Assembly (NCBI RefSeq): GCF_019795155.1
Contig: NZ_JAILYN010000020.1
Coordinates: 19,242-83,241, forward strand
Direction: 5' to 3'
Length of the DNA: 64,000 nucleotides
DNA from: Marinobacterium arenosum
GTDB lineage: Bacteria; Pseudomonadota; Gammaproteobacteria; Pseudomonadales; Balneatricaceae
In this document: piece by piece, positions 56,016 through 64,000 of the stretch
How the letters are laid out: every line of letters begins with the position of its first letter
Numbering within the stretch: position 1 is the stretch's first letter
The notes under the pieces: model-generated
What the model was told of the DNA's origin: nothing
Database searches by the model: none
The model's input: only the letters and a program-made list of their open reading frames with translations
Made by a program: the position numbers and the translations under genes

Positions 56016-57965
56016 TCACTCACATATAAAAATCTCAGCCTTGTCACCTTCAACTGTTTTTAAACCACAACGCTTAATTAGTGGCACAATTTTATTTGGC
56101 ACCAATGGTTTACTGTATAAGTACCCCTGCCCATAGTCACACTTAACTTCCTTTAAAATTTCCTTTACGACAACACTCTCTATACCCTCAGCAACTACGG
56201 CCATATTCAAGTTATGACCCAGCTGCACGATGGATTTTACAAGCCGTGCAGCGTGCTCATCATTATCGATACCACTGACAAAAGAGCGATCGATCTTCAA
56301 GGTTTGCACAGGTAGATCCTTTAGGTGGCTCAGTGACGATAAGCCGGTGCCGAAATCATCCAATGCAATAGACACCCCTATCTCGTGAAGCTTTGGAAGA
56401 ATATTCTTAGAATCTTGAAGAACATGCATTGTGGTGTCTTCTGTAACTTCTATTGTTAGATAACGCGCCTCAATTGAGTATTTGTGCAACACCTCCTTTA
56501 TAAGCTTAACTAACTCAGATCGATACATGGACGGTGAGATATTAACTGAAATTCTCTGTAGCTTTAGCTCCTGCCGTAGCCACAGTCTATTCTGGCGGCA
56601 CGCCTGGGTGATCACCCACTCTCCCAGCTTCATTGCAAGGCCATACTGTTCCGCAATCTCGATGATTTCCAGTGGAGAAATCGAGCCATACTCAGGATGA
56701 TACCAACGTAATAGAGCCTCCAATCCATACAAACTTTTACCTTCTATATCGAAGATTGGTTGATATTCGAGCTGCAAGCCCCCTAACTGAATCGCTTTTC
56801 GTAAATCAAGCTGCAATTTATGACGCCGTGCCAATTGTGCCGTCATCTCGTACTCAAACACACGCCAGGCGGACTCTGGCCCCTGTTTCTTAGCTTCGTA
56901 CATCGCCATATCAGCATGGCTAAGCAACTCTTGTGGTTTCTTACTGTGCAGAGGATAGATCGCAGTCCCAAGGCTACCAGCGATAAAGCAAGGGTTTTCA
57001 TCAACATAAATGACCGTCGCTAGCGTAGCTATCAGCTTATTAGAATAAAGCCGTACATCTTCAAAGTCTTCAATCGAGAACTGCAACACAGCAAACTCAT
57101 CCCCCCCCAGGCGGGCTACTCTCACATTAGCCATATTCGACAAGCAGCGCAGCCGGTTAGCTACCTCTTTAAGTAACCGGTCACCACTGTGATGGCCCAG
57201 GGTATCGTTAATATCTTTAAAGCCATTCAAATCCAATAGATGAAGTGCGAATGGTACATTTTGCCTACAGTACCCATCCAGCCACTGATGCAACTGCGTT
57301 CGATTAGGCAAACCTGTAAGTCCATCATGCATAGATTGGTGAAGGTTTTTCCGATTTTGCAACAGCAGCATAGCTAATAAACCAGCACCACTTAACACCA
57401 GTCCAAGCAAGCTAAACCCCAACTGGCGCTGTAACATCAAGAGGTGTTTGCTGTTACTGTTAAAAAAATCTCTGTTAAAGTGGTAATTTGACAGCGAAAC
57501 GTCTTGAATGTTTGACAGATGTGAACTAATGGTTTCTTTAACAGAGTCCATGTTAAAATATCGATCGGATCTTAAATTCTTCAAATCGGTCTCGATCGAA
57601 CGCAAATCAATAAAAGCTCTGTTAATAACACCCAGGGTCTCCTTGTTTTGACGAAGTTGTTCAGCATCACGCCCCTCAAGCAATACAGAAAAACGGCTCC
57701 ACAGGATCTCATAGTCGAGCATCAAATTATCGTAATCGACATTGAGGTATGGATATAACGCCAGCTTATATTCAAATTTTTGCCACTCACTCTGCAGCTG
57801 ATGTAACGACCAGATACTGGACCCTTGATTCTCATCAATTAATGAATAAGCTTTATTAATTTTATAAATACTAAAAAATGCGCTACAGGCAAACACTATC
57901 ACTATCAGCGTGAGCCAAATAGGCAAATAGCCATTCCGCCGAGTAAGCGAGGCACCTAATTTCAT
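56016..57965 (-). CDS. membrane GGDEF-EAL bifunctional c-di-GMP enzyme
   Basis: This 649-residue protein has a helix at about 15-33, a periplasmic alpha-helical sensor (about 35-180), a second helix (181-203) and then a GGDEF domain (ARLGGDEFAVL intact) and an EAL domain (GLEALLRW, ALDDFGTGLSSL, AEGIES intact). Both catalytic sets look complete, so it may synthesise and degrade c-di-GMP depending on signal. The ATG at 57965 overlaps the stop of the preceding molybdopterin-fold protein gene. The pair therefore forms a coupled sensor-output unit. Confidence 0.92.
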   Translation of the reverse strand: MKLGASLTRRNGYLPIWLTLIVIVFACSAFFSIYKINKAYSLIDENQGSSIWSLHQLQSEWQKFEYKLALYPYLNVDYDNLMLDYEILWSRFSVLLEGRDAEQLRQNKETLGVINRAFIDLRSIETDLKNLRSDRYFNMDSVKETISSHLSNIQDVSLSNYHFNRDFFNSNSKHLLMLQRQLGFSLLGLVLSGAGLLAMLLLQNRKNLHQSMHDGLTGLPNRTQLHQWLDGYCRQNVPFALHLLDLNGFKDINDTLGHHSGDRLLKEVANRLRCLSNMANVRVARLGGDEFAVLQFSIEDFEDVRLYSNKLIATLATVIYVDENPCFIAGSLGTAIYPLHSKKPQELLSHADMAMYEAKKQGPESAWRVFEYEMTAQLARRHKLQLDLRKAIQLGGLQLEYQPIFDIEGKSLYGLEALLRWYHPEYGSISPLEIIEIAEQYGLAMKLGEWVITQACRQNRLWLRQELKLQRISVNISPSMYRSELVKLIKEVLHKYSIEARYLTIEVTEDTTMHVLQDSKNILPKLHEIGVSIALDDFGTGLSSLSHLKDLPVQTLKIDRSFVSGIDNDEHAARLVKSIVQLGHNLNMAVVAEGIESVVVKEILKEVKCDYGQGYLYSKPLVPNKIVPLIKRCGLKTVEGDKAEIFICE

Positions 57966-58465
57966 CAACGAACCTCAATATGCGACAGCTGCCAAATCAT
58001 TTTAAAATTATTATCTGAAGTATTAAGCTCGGGATTTCTATGTAGTGGAAACAACAACCAAAGCGGCCCCTTGTCACGAACCTTCATCACATGTCCATCT
58101 TTTTTCCAGGCTAAAATTGGCTGGTACCTATTTACAAAATCGACATCTAGTTCCGTCGTGTAATCATTAAGTGCACGCATATAGAGGCGCTGTCCTCGAG
58201 CACCGGCCTCCTCAAGAACAGCGCTGAGTAGCGGACCATGATAAACGTGTGGCTGGTCGCTCCAGGCCGTTTGAAGCTTGAAAGTATCACTTGGCAGGTT
58301 GCGAAGTTCCGGCAGATCGAAAGTGGCCCCACCTCCATCACGGGTATGCTGGATGAGGCCACTTACAGTCAATATCGGTTTGTCAGTAGGGGGAGAGAGC
58401 GTATCTGCCTCAACAGCCCAGGATACAATAGTTATTAGACAGAACATCAAACAGTTTGGCTTCAC
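57965..58465 (-). CDS. small periplasmic protein with molybdopterin-oxidoreductase-like fold
   Basis: This 166-residue protein has a signal peptide (about 1-20) and the reduced sulfite-oxidase/YedY-like fold: WSDQPHVYHGPLLSAVLEEAG (about 68-88), YTTELDVDFVNRYQPILA and the final DNNFKMIWQLSHIEVR. Family members that bind molybdopterin use a Cys ligand, but the only Cys residues here lie in the signal peptide, so it cannot bind molybdenum in the usual way and may be a sensory binder. It overlaps the GGDEF-EAL gene (TGATG), which strongly suggests that it regulates that enzyme. Confidence 0.78.
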   Translation of the reverse strand: MKPNCLMFCLITIVSWAVEADTLSPPTDKPILTVSGLIQHTRDGGGATFDLPELRNLPSDTFKLQTAWSDQPHVYHGPLLSAVLEEAGARGQRLYMRALNDYTTELDVDFVNRYQPILAWKKDGHVMKVRDKGPLWLLFPLHRNPELNTSDNNFKMIWQLSHIEVR

Positions 58466-58617
58466 AAACCCCTCCTGTACTACGGCCTATGGTCTTTACA
58501 AACTACCACCAACCTATATCCATGCCGCAGATTTATCCATAACGCCTCATTCTTTCAGATATACACAGGAAGCCAAACGACCGTTTATTTTTTAGTTCAC
58601 CACCCCTGAAATGGAAA

Positions 58618-58660
58618 AACCACCGCAGAACATCCCCTAGCCAGGGGTACTGCAGTGGTT
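58618..58660 (-). terminator. rho-independent terminator of the chemoreceptor gene
   Basis: The outer arms AACCACCGCAG (58618-58628) and CTGCAGTGGTT (58650-58660) enclose an inner CCCCT/AGGGG hairpin, and a U-run follows on the minus strand (58619-58615). Confidence 0.7.
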
Positions 58661-58680
58661 TGTATTCAAGTCTAGGACGC

Positions 58681-60807
58681 TCAGGCCCTAAAATGGCTTA
58701 CAAGCTCCCGGAGTGAGTTGGATGTAGTTTGCAGGGAGCGACTGCTATCATTACTTCGATTAGCACCTTCGGCTGTTTCAGCCGCCACTGCAGAAATTGA
58801 TGACAAGCTACGGTTAATATCTTCTGCTACTGTGCTTTGCTGCTCGGCAGCGCTCGCGACTTGTGTATTCAGATCGGATAACGCGTTCACCGCATCGATA
58901 ATAGATACAAACTCCATGGCTGCTGACTCGGCAGACTCGACACATTTGGCCGCACTCTCATTACCCTGCATCATTGCGGACACTGCCTGTTTGGCATCAT
59001 CTTGTAACTTGCCAATCATATCGTAGATATCCTGAGTGGATGACTGCGTACGCAATGAAAGTGATCTAACTTCATCAGCTACCACGGCAAATCCACGACC
59101 ATACTCCCCCGCACGTGCAGCCTCTATAGCTGCATTCAAGGCCAGGAGATTGGTTTGATCCGCTATGTCGCGAATAACATCGGTGATCGAGTGTATTTCC
59201 TGACTACCACTCTCCAGCCGCGTAATTATCGTACTGGCCAGTTGAACCTCTTCTGCCAATTGCGAGATTGTCAAGCGCGCACCCTCGAGTACTTCCTGAC
59301 CTTGACTCGCCGCTGCCGAGGTTTGTTGTGTCGCGCTTGACGCCTGGTGAGCGTGATCGGCAACGGTCTGTGCCGAAGCACTCATCTCATTGGCCGCGGC
59401 AACCAATTGGTCGACCTCACTCTGTTGACGCTGAACGCCGGTGAGGGTTTGGGTTGCGATCACGGTAGAGTCTTCAGCATTCTTATGTAATTCCCAACTG
59501 GTACTTGTTACCTGCTGAATGACCGCTTGGGTCTGATCCAGAAACTGATTACAAGCACGCGCCAGTTCGCCAATTTCATCCTTGGCTCTCGCTTCCTGTA
59601 CGAGCCGAGAGGTGAAATCTCCCTTGGCGACGTTCAGCATGAAACCGGATATTGCTTGGATCGGGCTGGCTATGCGATGTGCGATCATCCACAGTGCGAA
59701 GCTACTTACAATCAAGGTCACAGCACCGATCAAAATCGATATTTTGGTCTGAATTGCTTGATCGGCTTCAACCTGGGCATTTAAAGAGTACATCCCCGCC
59801 AAGACCAGAGACCTTGGTACGCTTACACGCAGGGCCCAACTTGGCAGATCGTCGGCAACCCTGATCGGAACCATTGCGTGCAAGACAGTACCATCAGGCG
59901 ATTCACGCAAGTTGAATTCGGAGCGGTGAACCAGCTGCAGTTCGTCACCAGGCTCAGATAGTATATGACGAATATGCGAGCCCAACCCTCGATCAGCACT
60001 ATGAGCCGCGACGGTCCCCTGGTTGGTGATCAGCATAACTTCTGACTGCCCTTGATAAAGTCGTCCGCTTAGCTCACGCACTACTTTAGTAAGCTGCTCC
60101 AGGCTGATATCGACTCCGGCCATACCGACAAATTGTTTATCGATTACAATTGGCGATACGATAGATGTCAGCAGTACCGTCTGGCCGTTTACTTCATAGG
60201 GGTAGGGGTTTATTAAACAGTGCTGTTTTGTATCACGAGGGCAGAGATAGTATTCACCAATCCGATCTCCCCCGTTCGGGCGGCTGTTGTTCTCGTAATC
60301 AGCCAGTGGGGCCAACGAAAGTTGACCGTTTTTTTCCCGGCTCCAGTACGGAATAAAGCGTCCAGATGCATCATATCCCCGCTCAGCCAGGCCTGCGAAG
60401 AGCAGATCCTTACCATCCAAAGCATTCGGTTCCCAAGCGGTGTAGGTGCCTAACAAAGATTTCTGGTGTAGCAGGGATCGTTCGAGAATCCTATTAAATA
60501 TAAGCCGTAACTCTGACGTCAACAGCTCATTATTGGCGCTATGCACCTTGAGGCTAGAGAAATTTTCAGCCAAGTCTTCAGCAATAGTAAAATTGACATG
60601 CAGCATTTCTTCTACTGAGCGAGCAGCAGATTCTAGTTCCGCCTTCAATTGTGCATTAAATAGCGCTATCAATAACTCTTCTGTACTTTGTTGAGAGCGT
60701 TGCTGTAACTCGACATTTGCTGTCACACTAAATAGTGTCACCAACACAACTGCAGATAGTGTGGCTATGCCGGTGTACAAGCATATTTTCTTTTTAATAG
60801 AATCCAT
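58681..60807 (-). CDS. methyl-accepting chemotaxis protein with large periplasmic sensor
   Basis: This 708-residue chemoreceptor has a helix at about 5-28, a large dCache-type periplasmic domain (about 35-345, with TSIVSPIVIDKQFVGMAGVDISLEQLT), a second helix (about 348-370), HAMP (ASPIQAISGFMLNVAKGDFTS) and a full MCP domain with the intact tip [24 protein letters not shown] (shown in part). It should control CheA. The ATG at 60807 (MDSIKKKICLY) is preferred to a start at 60867. The strand continues into the molybdopterin-fold gene 216 bases away. Confidence 0.93.
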   Translation of the reverse strand: MDSIKKKICLYTGIATLSAVVLVTLFSVTANVELQQRSQQSTEELLIALFNAQLKAELESAARSVEEMLHVNFTIAEDLAENFSSLKVHSANNELLTSELRLIFNRILERSLLHQKSLLGTYTAWEPNALDGKDLLFAGLAERGYDASGRFIPYWSREKNGQLSLAPLADYENNSRPNGGDRIGEYYLCPRDTKQHCLINPYPYEVNGQTVLLTSIVSPIVIDKQFVGMAGVDISLEQLTKVVRELSGRLYQGQSEVMLITNQGTVAAHSADRGLGSHIRHILSEPGDELQLVHRSEFNLRESPDGTVLHAMVPIRVADDLPSWALRVSVPRSLVLAGMYSLNAQVEADQAIQTKISILIGAVTLIVSSFALWMIAHRIASPIQAISGFMLNVAKGDFTSRLVQEARAKDEIGELARACNQFLDQTQAVIQQVTSTSWELHKNAEDSTVIATQTLTGVQRQQSEVDQLVAAANEMSASAQTVADHAHQASSATQQTSAAASQGQEVLEGARLTISQLAEEVQLASTIITRLESGSQEIHSITDVIRDIADQTNLLALNAAIEAARAGEYGRGFAVVADEVRSLSLRTQSSTQDIYDMIGKLQDDAKQAVSAMMQGNESAAKCVESAESAAMEFVSIIDAVNALSDLNTQVASAAEQQSTVAEDINRSLSSISAVAAETAEGANRSNDSSRSLQTTSNSLRELVSHFRA

Positions 60808-61003
60808 ACCAAACTTCCATTGACGATCTAGGAAAATAATTGGCATAACCAATCGCCGACAATACAATCACCCTTATGAAAGCATACAATTCACAACAAC
60901 CAAATAGAAAAAGCCCACCGATTCAACACCTCAGGTATAAATCACGCCAAACACATCTAAAACAAATCACATATTTGACTTAAATAAATTACAAATTAGG
61001 CAA

Positions 61004-61624
61004 TTATTCAAATGCATTAAAAACACTAACCAACTGGTCCACGGTTAAGGTTTTAGATACCAACAAGCAATTACCTATATAAAGAGATGGGATTGTACTG
61101 ATTGATAGACTGCGCGCTCGATCCAGATCATTCTCCACTGCCTTTTTAACAGCAGATCCCTCAATCAGTCGCTCAAACTCCATTTCATCCAAGCCAATTT
61201 TACGAGCAACCTCAACAGCCACCTCATGGTCACCAATATTGAGGTTCTCATGGAGGTGAGCCGTTTGAATTGCATCAAAGAAATCCCAATGACCTTGCTG
61301 ACCAGCCATAAACTCAGCGGCTTTCGAACCTAATGCCGCTAAGTATCCACTGGGGTATGCGAAAGCTGCTTGTCGCATGCCTTCTATATTAAACCGAATA
61401 GGATTTTCAGCATGTTCACGACAAACCTCCCAATGGCTTAGAATTTCATGTTTGGCATTAGGTAATGATCCGAAACGTGCTATCATCTCTTGCTCATTTT
61501 TTTGTAATACAAAGGAGCGGTGAATAACCTGGATATTATAATATTCACTCACCTGCCGAAGACGGGGTGATTGAAGATAGCACCAGCCACATACTGCATC
61601 ATGGAAAAACTCTACTGTTAACAC
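61004..61624 (-). CDS. DsbA-family (FrnE-like) thioredoxin-fold protein
   Basis: This protein of about 206 residues opens (GTG start at 61624) LTVEFFHDAVCGWCYLQSPRL with a CxxC active site. The helical insertion typical of FrnE/2-hydroxychromene-2-carboxylate isomerase relatives is present, and the cis-Pro loop is in ISTIPSLYIGN. An open extension to an ATG at 61657 would put the start inside an inverted repeat and has no ribosome site, so the GTG with AGGT nearby is preferred. It lies 48-81 bases downstream of a LysR gene on the same strand. Confidence 0.8.
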   Translation of the reverse strand: MLTVEFFHDAVCGWCYLQSPRLRQVSEYYNIQVIHRSFVLQKNEQEMIARFGSLPNAKHEILSHWEVCREHAENPIRFNIEGMRQAAFAYPSGYLAALGSKAAEFMAGQQGHWDFFDAIQTAHLHENLNIGDHEVAVEVARKIGLDEMEFERLIEGSAVKKAVENDLDRARSLSISTIPSLYIGNCLLVSKTLTVDQLVSVFNAFE

Positions 61625-61630
61625 TTTTAT

Positions 61631-61652
61631 ACCTATTAGTAGTAAAATAGGT
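61631..61652. promoter_or_regulatory. inverted repeat at the start of the DsbA-like gene
   Basis: ACCTATT (61631-61637) and AATAGGT (61646-61652) form a perfect palindrome with an 8-base spacer, just upstream of the preferred GTG start and downstream of the LysR stop. The 7-8-7 spacing could suit a LysR-type or other dimeric regulator. Function untested. Confidence 0.4.
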
Positions 61653-61705
61653 AGCAATTTTGTTGCATATCACCCGATCAGAATAATGATATTTATCGAG
61701 GATAC

Positions 61706-62593
61706 CTATCTAAGTTCTTCATCGGAGTTCCTGCAAAGACGATCACGTAAGCAGTTAACAATCGGATCTTCGATGAAATCCGGATGATAACCAGCGAACA
61801 AACTCACCTCCCTCACCTGACCATCGATCAAAGGCAGAGCACGTAACCTTCCGCACTTCAAATCTTCCGAAATTGCCCAATACGGTAGCCACGCGAATCC
61901 AAGCCCAGCCCTACATGCGTTTACTTGAGCATGAACACTATCGACCGATAGTCGTTGCACACTCCCAAGCCACCCCGAATCGGTTTGGTTGCGGATACCA
62001 GAATCAAGTATCACCAGTTGACGATAGCTGGCGAGACTTTCTATCGAAAGCCGGTCCTTCATCGCCAGCTGATGGGCGGGGCTGCAAACGGCAACCAACT
62101 CAATCCGCACACAAAAATGACTGATAGTCATTCGAGGTAGTTTACTGGCTATGGCCAGGTTTACCTTTCCCTCTTCAAGCAACTCTGCTGCGCGTGATAA
62201 GCTGGTTTCATAGATGCGCAGGTTCAATGCGGGGAACTTTTGCTGGCAGCGTCGAACTACCCGGTGCCTTAGGCTTTCAGGGTAAAGTGTATCCACGGCA
62301 ATGGCGGCCTCTTGCTGTACAGCTGTAGAATGACTCAGCGCACGTTGTTCCAATGCCACCGACTGACTTACCAACTTTCTCGCCTGTGGTAGTAGAGCGG
62401 CACCCAATGGGGTTAATAGCGCTTTACGCCCCTGCAATTCAAATAATTCCTTTCCTAGGCTCTTTTCAATTCTCCGTATACCATGGCTAATGGTAGATTG
62501 CGTCTTAAAAAGTGCTTCTCCAGCTTGCGCGAAGCCACCTTCGTCTACCACAGCGACGAACATTCGCCACTGTTCAATACTCACTCTACTCAT
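61706..62593 (-). CDS. LysR-family transcriptional regulator
   Basis: This 295-residue LysR protein has an HTH in WRMFVAVVDEGGFAQAGEALFKTQSTISHGIRRIE (quoted in part, KTQSTISHGIRRIE is the recognition helix) and a complete effector domain ending with LRDRLCRNSDEELR. It is followed on the same strand by the DsbA-like gene, so it may autoregulate that pair. Inducer unknown. AT-rich like the surrounding segment. Confidence 0.88.
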   Translation of the reverse strand: MSRVSIEQWRMFVAVVDEGGFAQAGEALFKTQSTISHGIRRIEKSLGKELFELQGRKALLTPLGAALLPQARKLVSQSVALEQRALSHSTAVQQEAAIAVDTLYPESLRHRVVRRCQQKFPALNLRIYETSLSRAAELLEEGKVNLAIASKLPRMTISHFCVRIELVAVCSPAHQLAMKDRLSIESLASYRQLVILDSGIRNQTDSGWLGSVQRLSVDSVHAQVNACRAGLGFAWLPYWAISEDLKCGRLRALPLIDGQVREVSLFAGYHPDFIEDPIVNCLRDRLCRNSDEELR

Positions 62594-62866
62594 AAATACT
62601 TACCTTTATTCACTGACCACTAGCCAAGGATTGAAAGCACCATCAACTAGAGACAGGATCGCACCAAGCTGGAAGACCTCACCAGCCACAATCCACTAGA
62701 CAGCATATAATGCCAACCATTTCACACCACCCAATACCTTACCGGCATACCTGCTATGCCAATAAATTCAGCTACTCGACGATAAAATACATCAACAGGG
62801 TCATTAAAAATCCTGAAAACCGCATATAGATTGAATTAAAATACCCCGCCAAAAATACTCATACAC

Positions 62867-63331
62867 ATGAAAGCAGAACTGATAAACCCATTCTTGTTAG
62901 CTATGGATAATGTATTATCGACAATGGCAGGCATGGAATGCACGCCTGGAAAGGCACGCTTAAAAAACACTACAAGCACGAAAGGACAGGTGACCGGGAT
63001 AATCGGAATGACAGGGAGCCGGGTAAAAGGATCGGTTGCTATTTCATTTACGACGTCTGTGATATTGTCAATAACCGAGCGCATACTTGGAGAGAAACAA
63101 AGCACCATAAACTCAACGGTAATCGATATGGTAGGTGAATTAACCAATATGGTTACAGGTGGCGCAAAGAAACAGTTATCAGAGATAGGCTATGAATTTA
63201 ACATGTCGACACCTGTAATAGTGAGCGCACCCATTCATAAAATTGAACACGCTTCTAACGCTCCCACGATCGTTGTTACGTTCGCAACAGAGTCAGGTAA
63301 CTTTTTCATCGAAACAAATTTTTCCTCTTAA
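62867..63331 (+). CDS. cheX: CheX/CheC-type chemotaxis phosphatase
   Basis: This 154-residue protein resembles CheX, a CheY-P phosphatase of the CheC/FliY family. The active helix reads GELTNMVTGGAKKQL (about 89-103), with the Glu and Asn of the ExxN motif. GSVAISFTTSVI and the C-terminal beta strands complete the fold. Only one phosphatase helix is evident, as in CheX. The cheY gene 116 bases downstream supports the assignment. Ribosome site weak. Confidence 0.85.
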   Translation: MKAELINPFLLAMDNVLSTMAGMECTPGKARLKNTTSTKGQVTGIIGMTGSRVKGSVAISFTTSVILSITERILGEKQSTINSTVIDMVGELTNMVTGGAKKQLSEIGYEFNMSTPVIVSAPIHKIEHASNAPTIVVTFATESGNFFIETNFSS

Positions 63332-63447
63332 ACAACATATCGAAAGACAACTTCAAGGCAAACATAAACTTTTGATATTTTTAAGAGCCAACACCAAACC
63401 ACATATTAAACAGCCAAACATCACTAGCACCTGGGATCGGAGCCCTA

Positions 63448-63849
63448 ATGAACAAGGACATTAACATACTGATAGTTGATGACTTTTCAACAATGAGACG
63501 AATAATAAAAAAAGCATTAACATCCATAGAATTCAAAAATTTTTTTGAGGCGACCGATGGACTCGAAGCTCTGGACACTTTACAGAGCAAAAACATTGAT
63601 TTTTTAGTCACTGACTGGAACATGCCAAACATGTCAGGGCTTGAGCTTGTTAAAGAAATACGAGCAAATTCAAGACTAGCAACAATCCCAATCCTGATGG
63701 TTACAGCAGAAGCAAAGCGAGAGCAGATTGTTCAAGCAGCAATGGCCGGCGTAAACGGATATATTATAAAGCCATTCTCAGCAATAACACTACAAGAAAA
63801 AGTCAAACAGATATTTAAACGAATAGAGCAAAACAATCCTCATCAATAA
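63448..63849 (+). CDS. cheY: CheY-type single-domain response regulator
   Basis: This 133-residue receiver domain has all key residues: acidic pair D11-D12, phospho-acceptor D56 in TDWNMPNM, T86 in MVTAEAK and K108 in IIKPFS. No output domain is attached. CheY-P binds the flagellar switch, and the neighbouring CheX is its likely phosphatase. GGAG lies 6 bases before the ATG. It ends 63 bases before an IS256-family element, so the operon, if longer, may have been interrupted. Confidence 0.92.
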   Translation: MNKDINILIVDDFSTMRRIIKKALTSIEFKNFFEATDGLEALDTLQSKNIDFLVTDWNMPNMSGLELVKEIRANSRLATIPILMVTAEAKREQIVQAAMAGVNGYIIKPFSAITLQEKVKQIFKRIEQNNPHQ

Positions 63850-63878
63850 TAAAAAAAGGTCCCTTATACATAAATATA

Positions 63879-63902
63879 GACCCTGTAAATAATTCTGTGT
63901 AA
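63879..63902. repeat. terminal inverted repeat of an IS256-family element (right-hand copy not seen)
   Basis: GACCCTGTAAATAATTCTGTGTAA is quoted here by position only (63879-63902). It resembles the ends of several IS256-group elements, which typically carry a CTGTAAATAATTCTGTG-like core, and lies just outside the transposase stop. The other end is beyond the window. Confidence 0.65.
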
Positions 63903-63911
63903 CTGCCAAGG

Positions 63912-64000
63912 TTAAATATAGTCCGCCAAGCGGTCTTCAAATTCGATCATAAAGCGGTTCAGGGCAGCCTTCCAGTTCCTGATGGGCATTGTCCATTTTT
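63912..64000 (-). mobile_element. IS256-family transposase, C-terminal end (cut by window edge)
   Basis: The reverse strand reads KWTMPIRNWKAALNRFMIEF then EDRLADYI and a TAA stop at 63914. This WTMP(I/V)xxWKxALNxF ending is the usual C-terminus of mutator-type (IS256 family) transposases. The rest of the gene and the left terminal repeat lie outside the window. The insertion sits 63 bases after cheY. Confidence 0.85.

Overview
The window looks like chromosome of a marine or estuarine gammaproteobacterium, most like the Oceanospirillales (Marinobacterium/Oceanospirillaceae type). This is an inference from gene families and gene order, not from a marker gene. No rRNA, tRNA or CRISPR array was recognised. 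Two compositional zones are obvious. Positions 1 to about 47,130 are GC-rich with compact operons. From there to the end the DNA is AT-rich, with looser spacing, broken genes and an insertion sequence.

Region 1 (1-13,208, minus strand) is one end of a type VI secretion cluster, transcribed leftward: vgrG, a DUF6931-like adaptor candidate, PAAR tip, a protein with a RelA/SpoT-like nucleotidyltransferase signature (candidate effector), tssA, hcp, tssB, tssC, a second tssC-like gene, tssE, tssF, tssG and the start of tssH/clpV. The membrane-complex genes are not in the window and may lie further left. Region 2 (13,911-17,915, plus) is a translationally coupled three-gene unit: a membrane Cache-type sensor, a Cache-HAMP-MFS transporter fusion, and an ABC-type periplasmic binding protein without ABC permease or ATPase. 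It is the most unusual architecture in the window.

Region 3 (18-47 kb) is mostly core and accessory metabolism: M14 carboxypeptidase, Asp/Glu racemase, chemoreceptor, LysR regulators, a D-cysteine desulfhydrase/cysteate lyase-type enzyme, YbhB-like protein, RluA-type pseudouridine synthase, lytic transglycosylase, DsbA/FrnE protein, acylphosphatase, YihY protein, an arsC-wrbA-DUF2069-sufSE run containing a cysteine desulfurase/SufE fusion, a MazG-like protein, hisC, an AraC/SLC13 divergent pair, rarD, a GGDEF protein with an altered motif, ornithine decarboxylase, an SPFH/NfeD pair whose nfeD is frameshifted, and a Sel1 lipoprotein. REP-like palindromes are scattered through it.

Region 4 (47.1-64 kb) begins at a cut-off PhzF-like C-terminus. 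It carries a cNMP-binding protein, two chemoreceptors, a divergent LysR/catabolic operon (NodB-type deacetylase, isochorismatase-like hydrolase, MmgE/PrpD) followed by a decayed TRAP permease, a degenerate EAL protein, a molybdopterin-fold periplasmic protein coupled to a GGDEF-EAL enzyme, a DsbA-like/LysR pair, CheX and CheY. It ends inside an IS256-family transposase. It reads as a horizontally acquired or rearranged segment rich in signal transduction genes.
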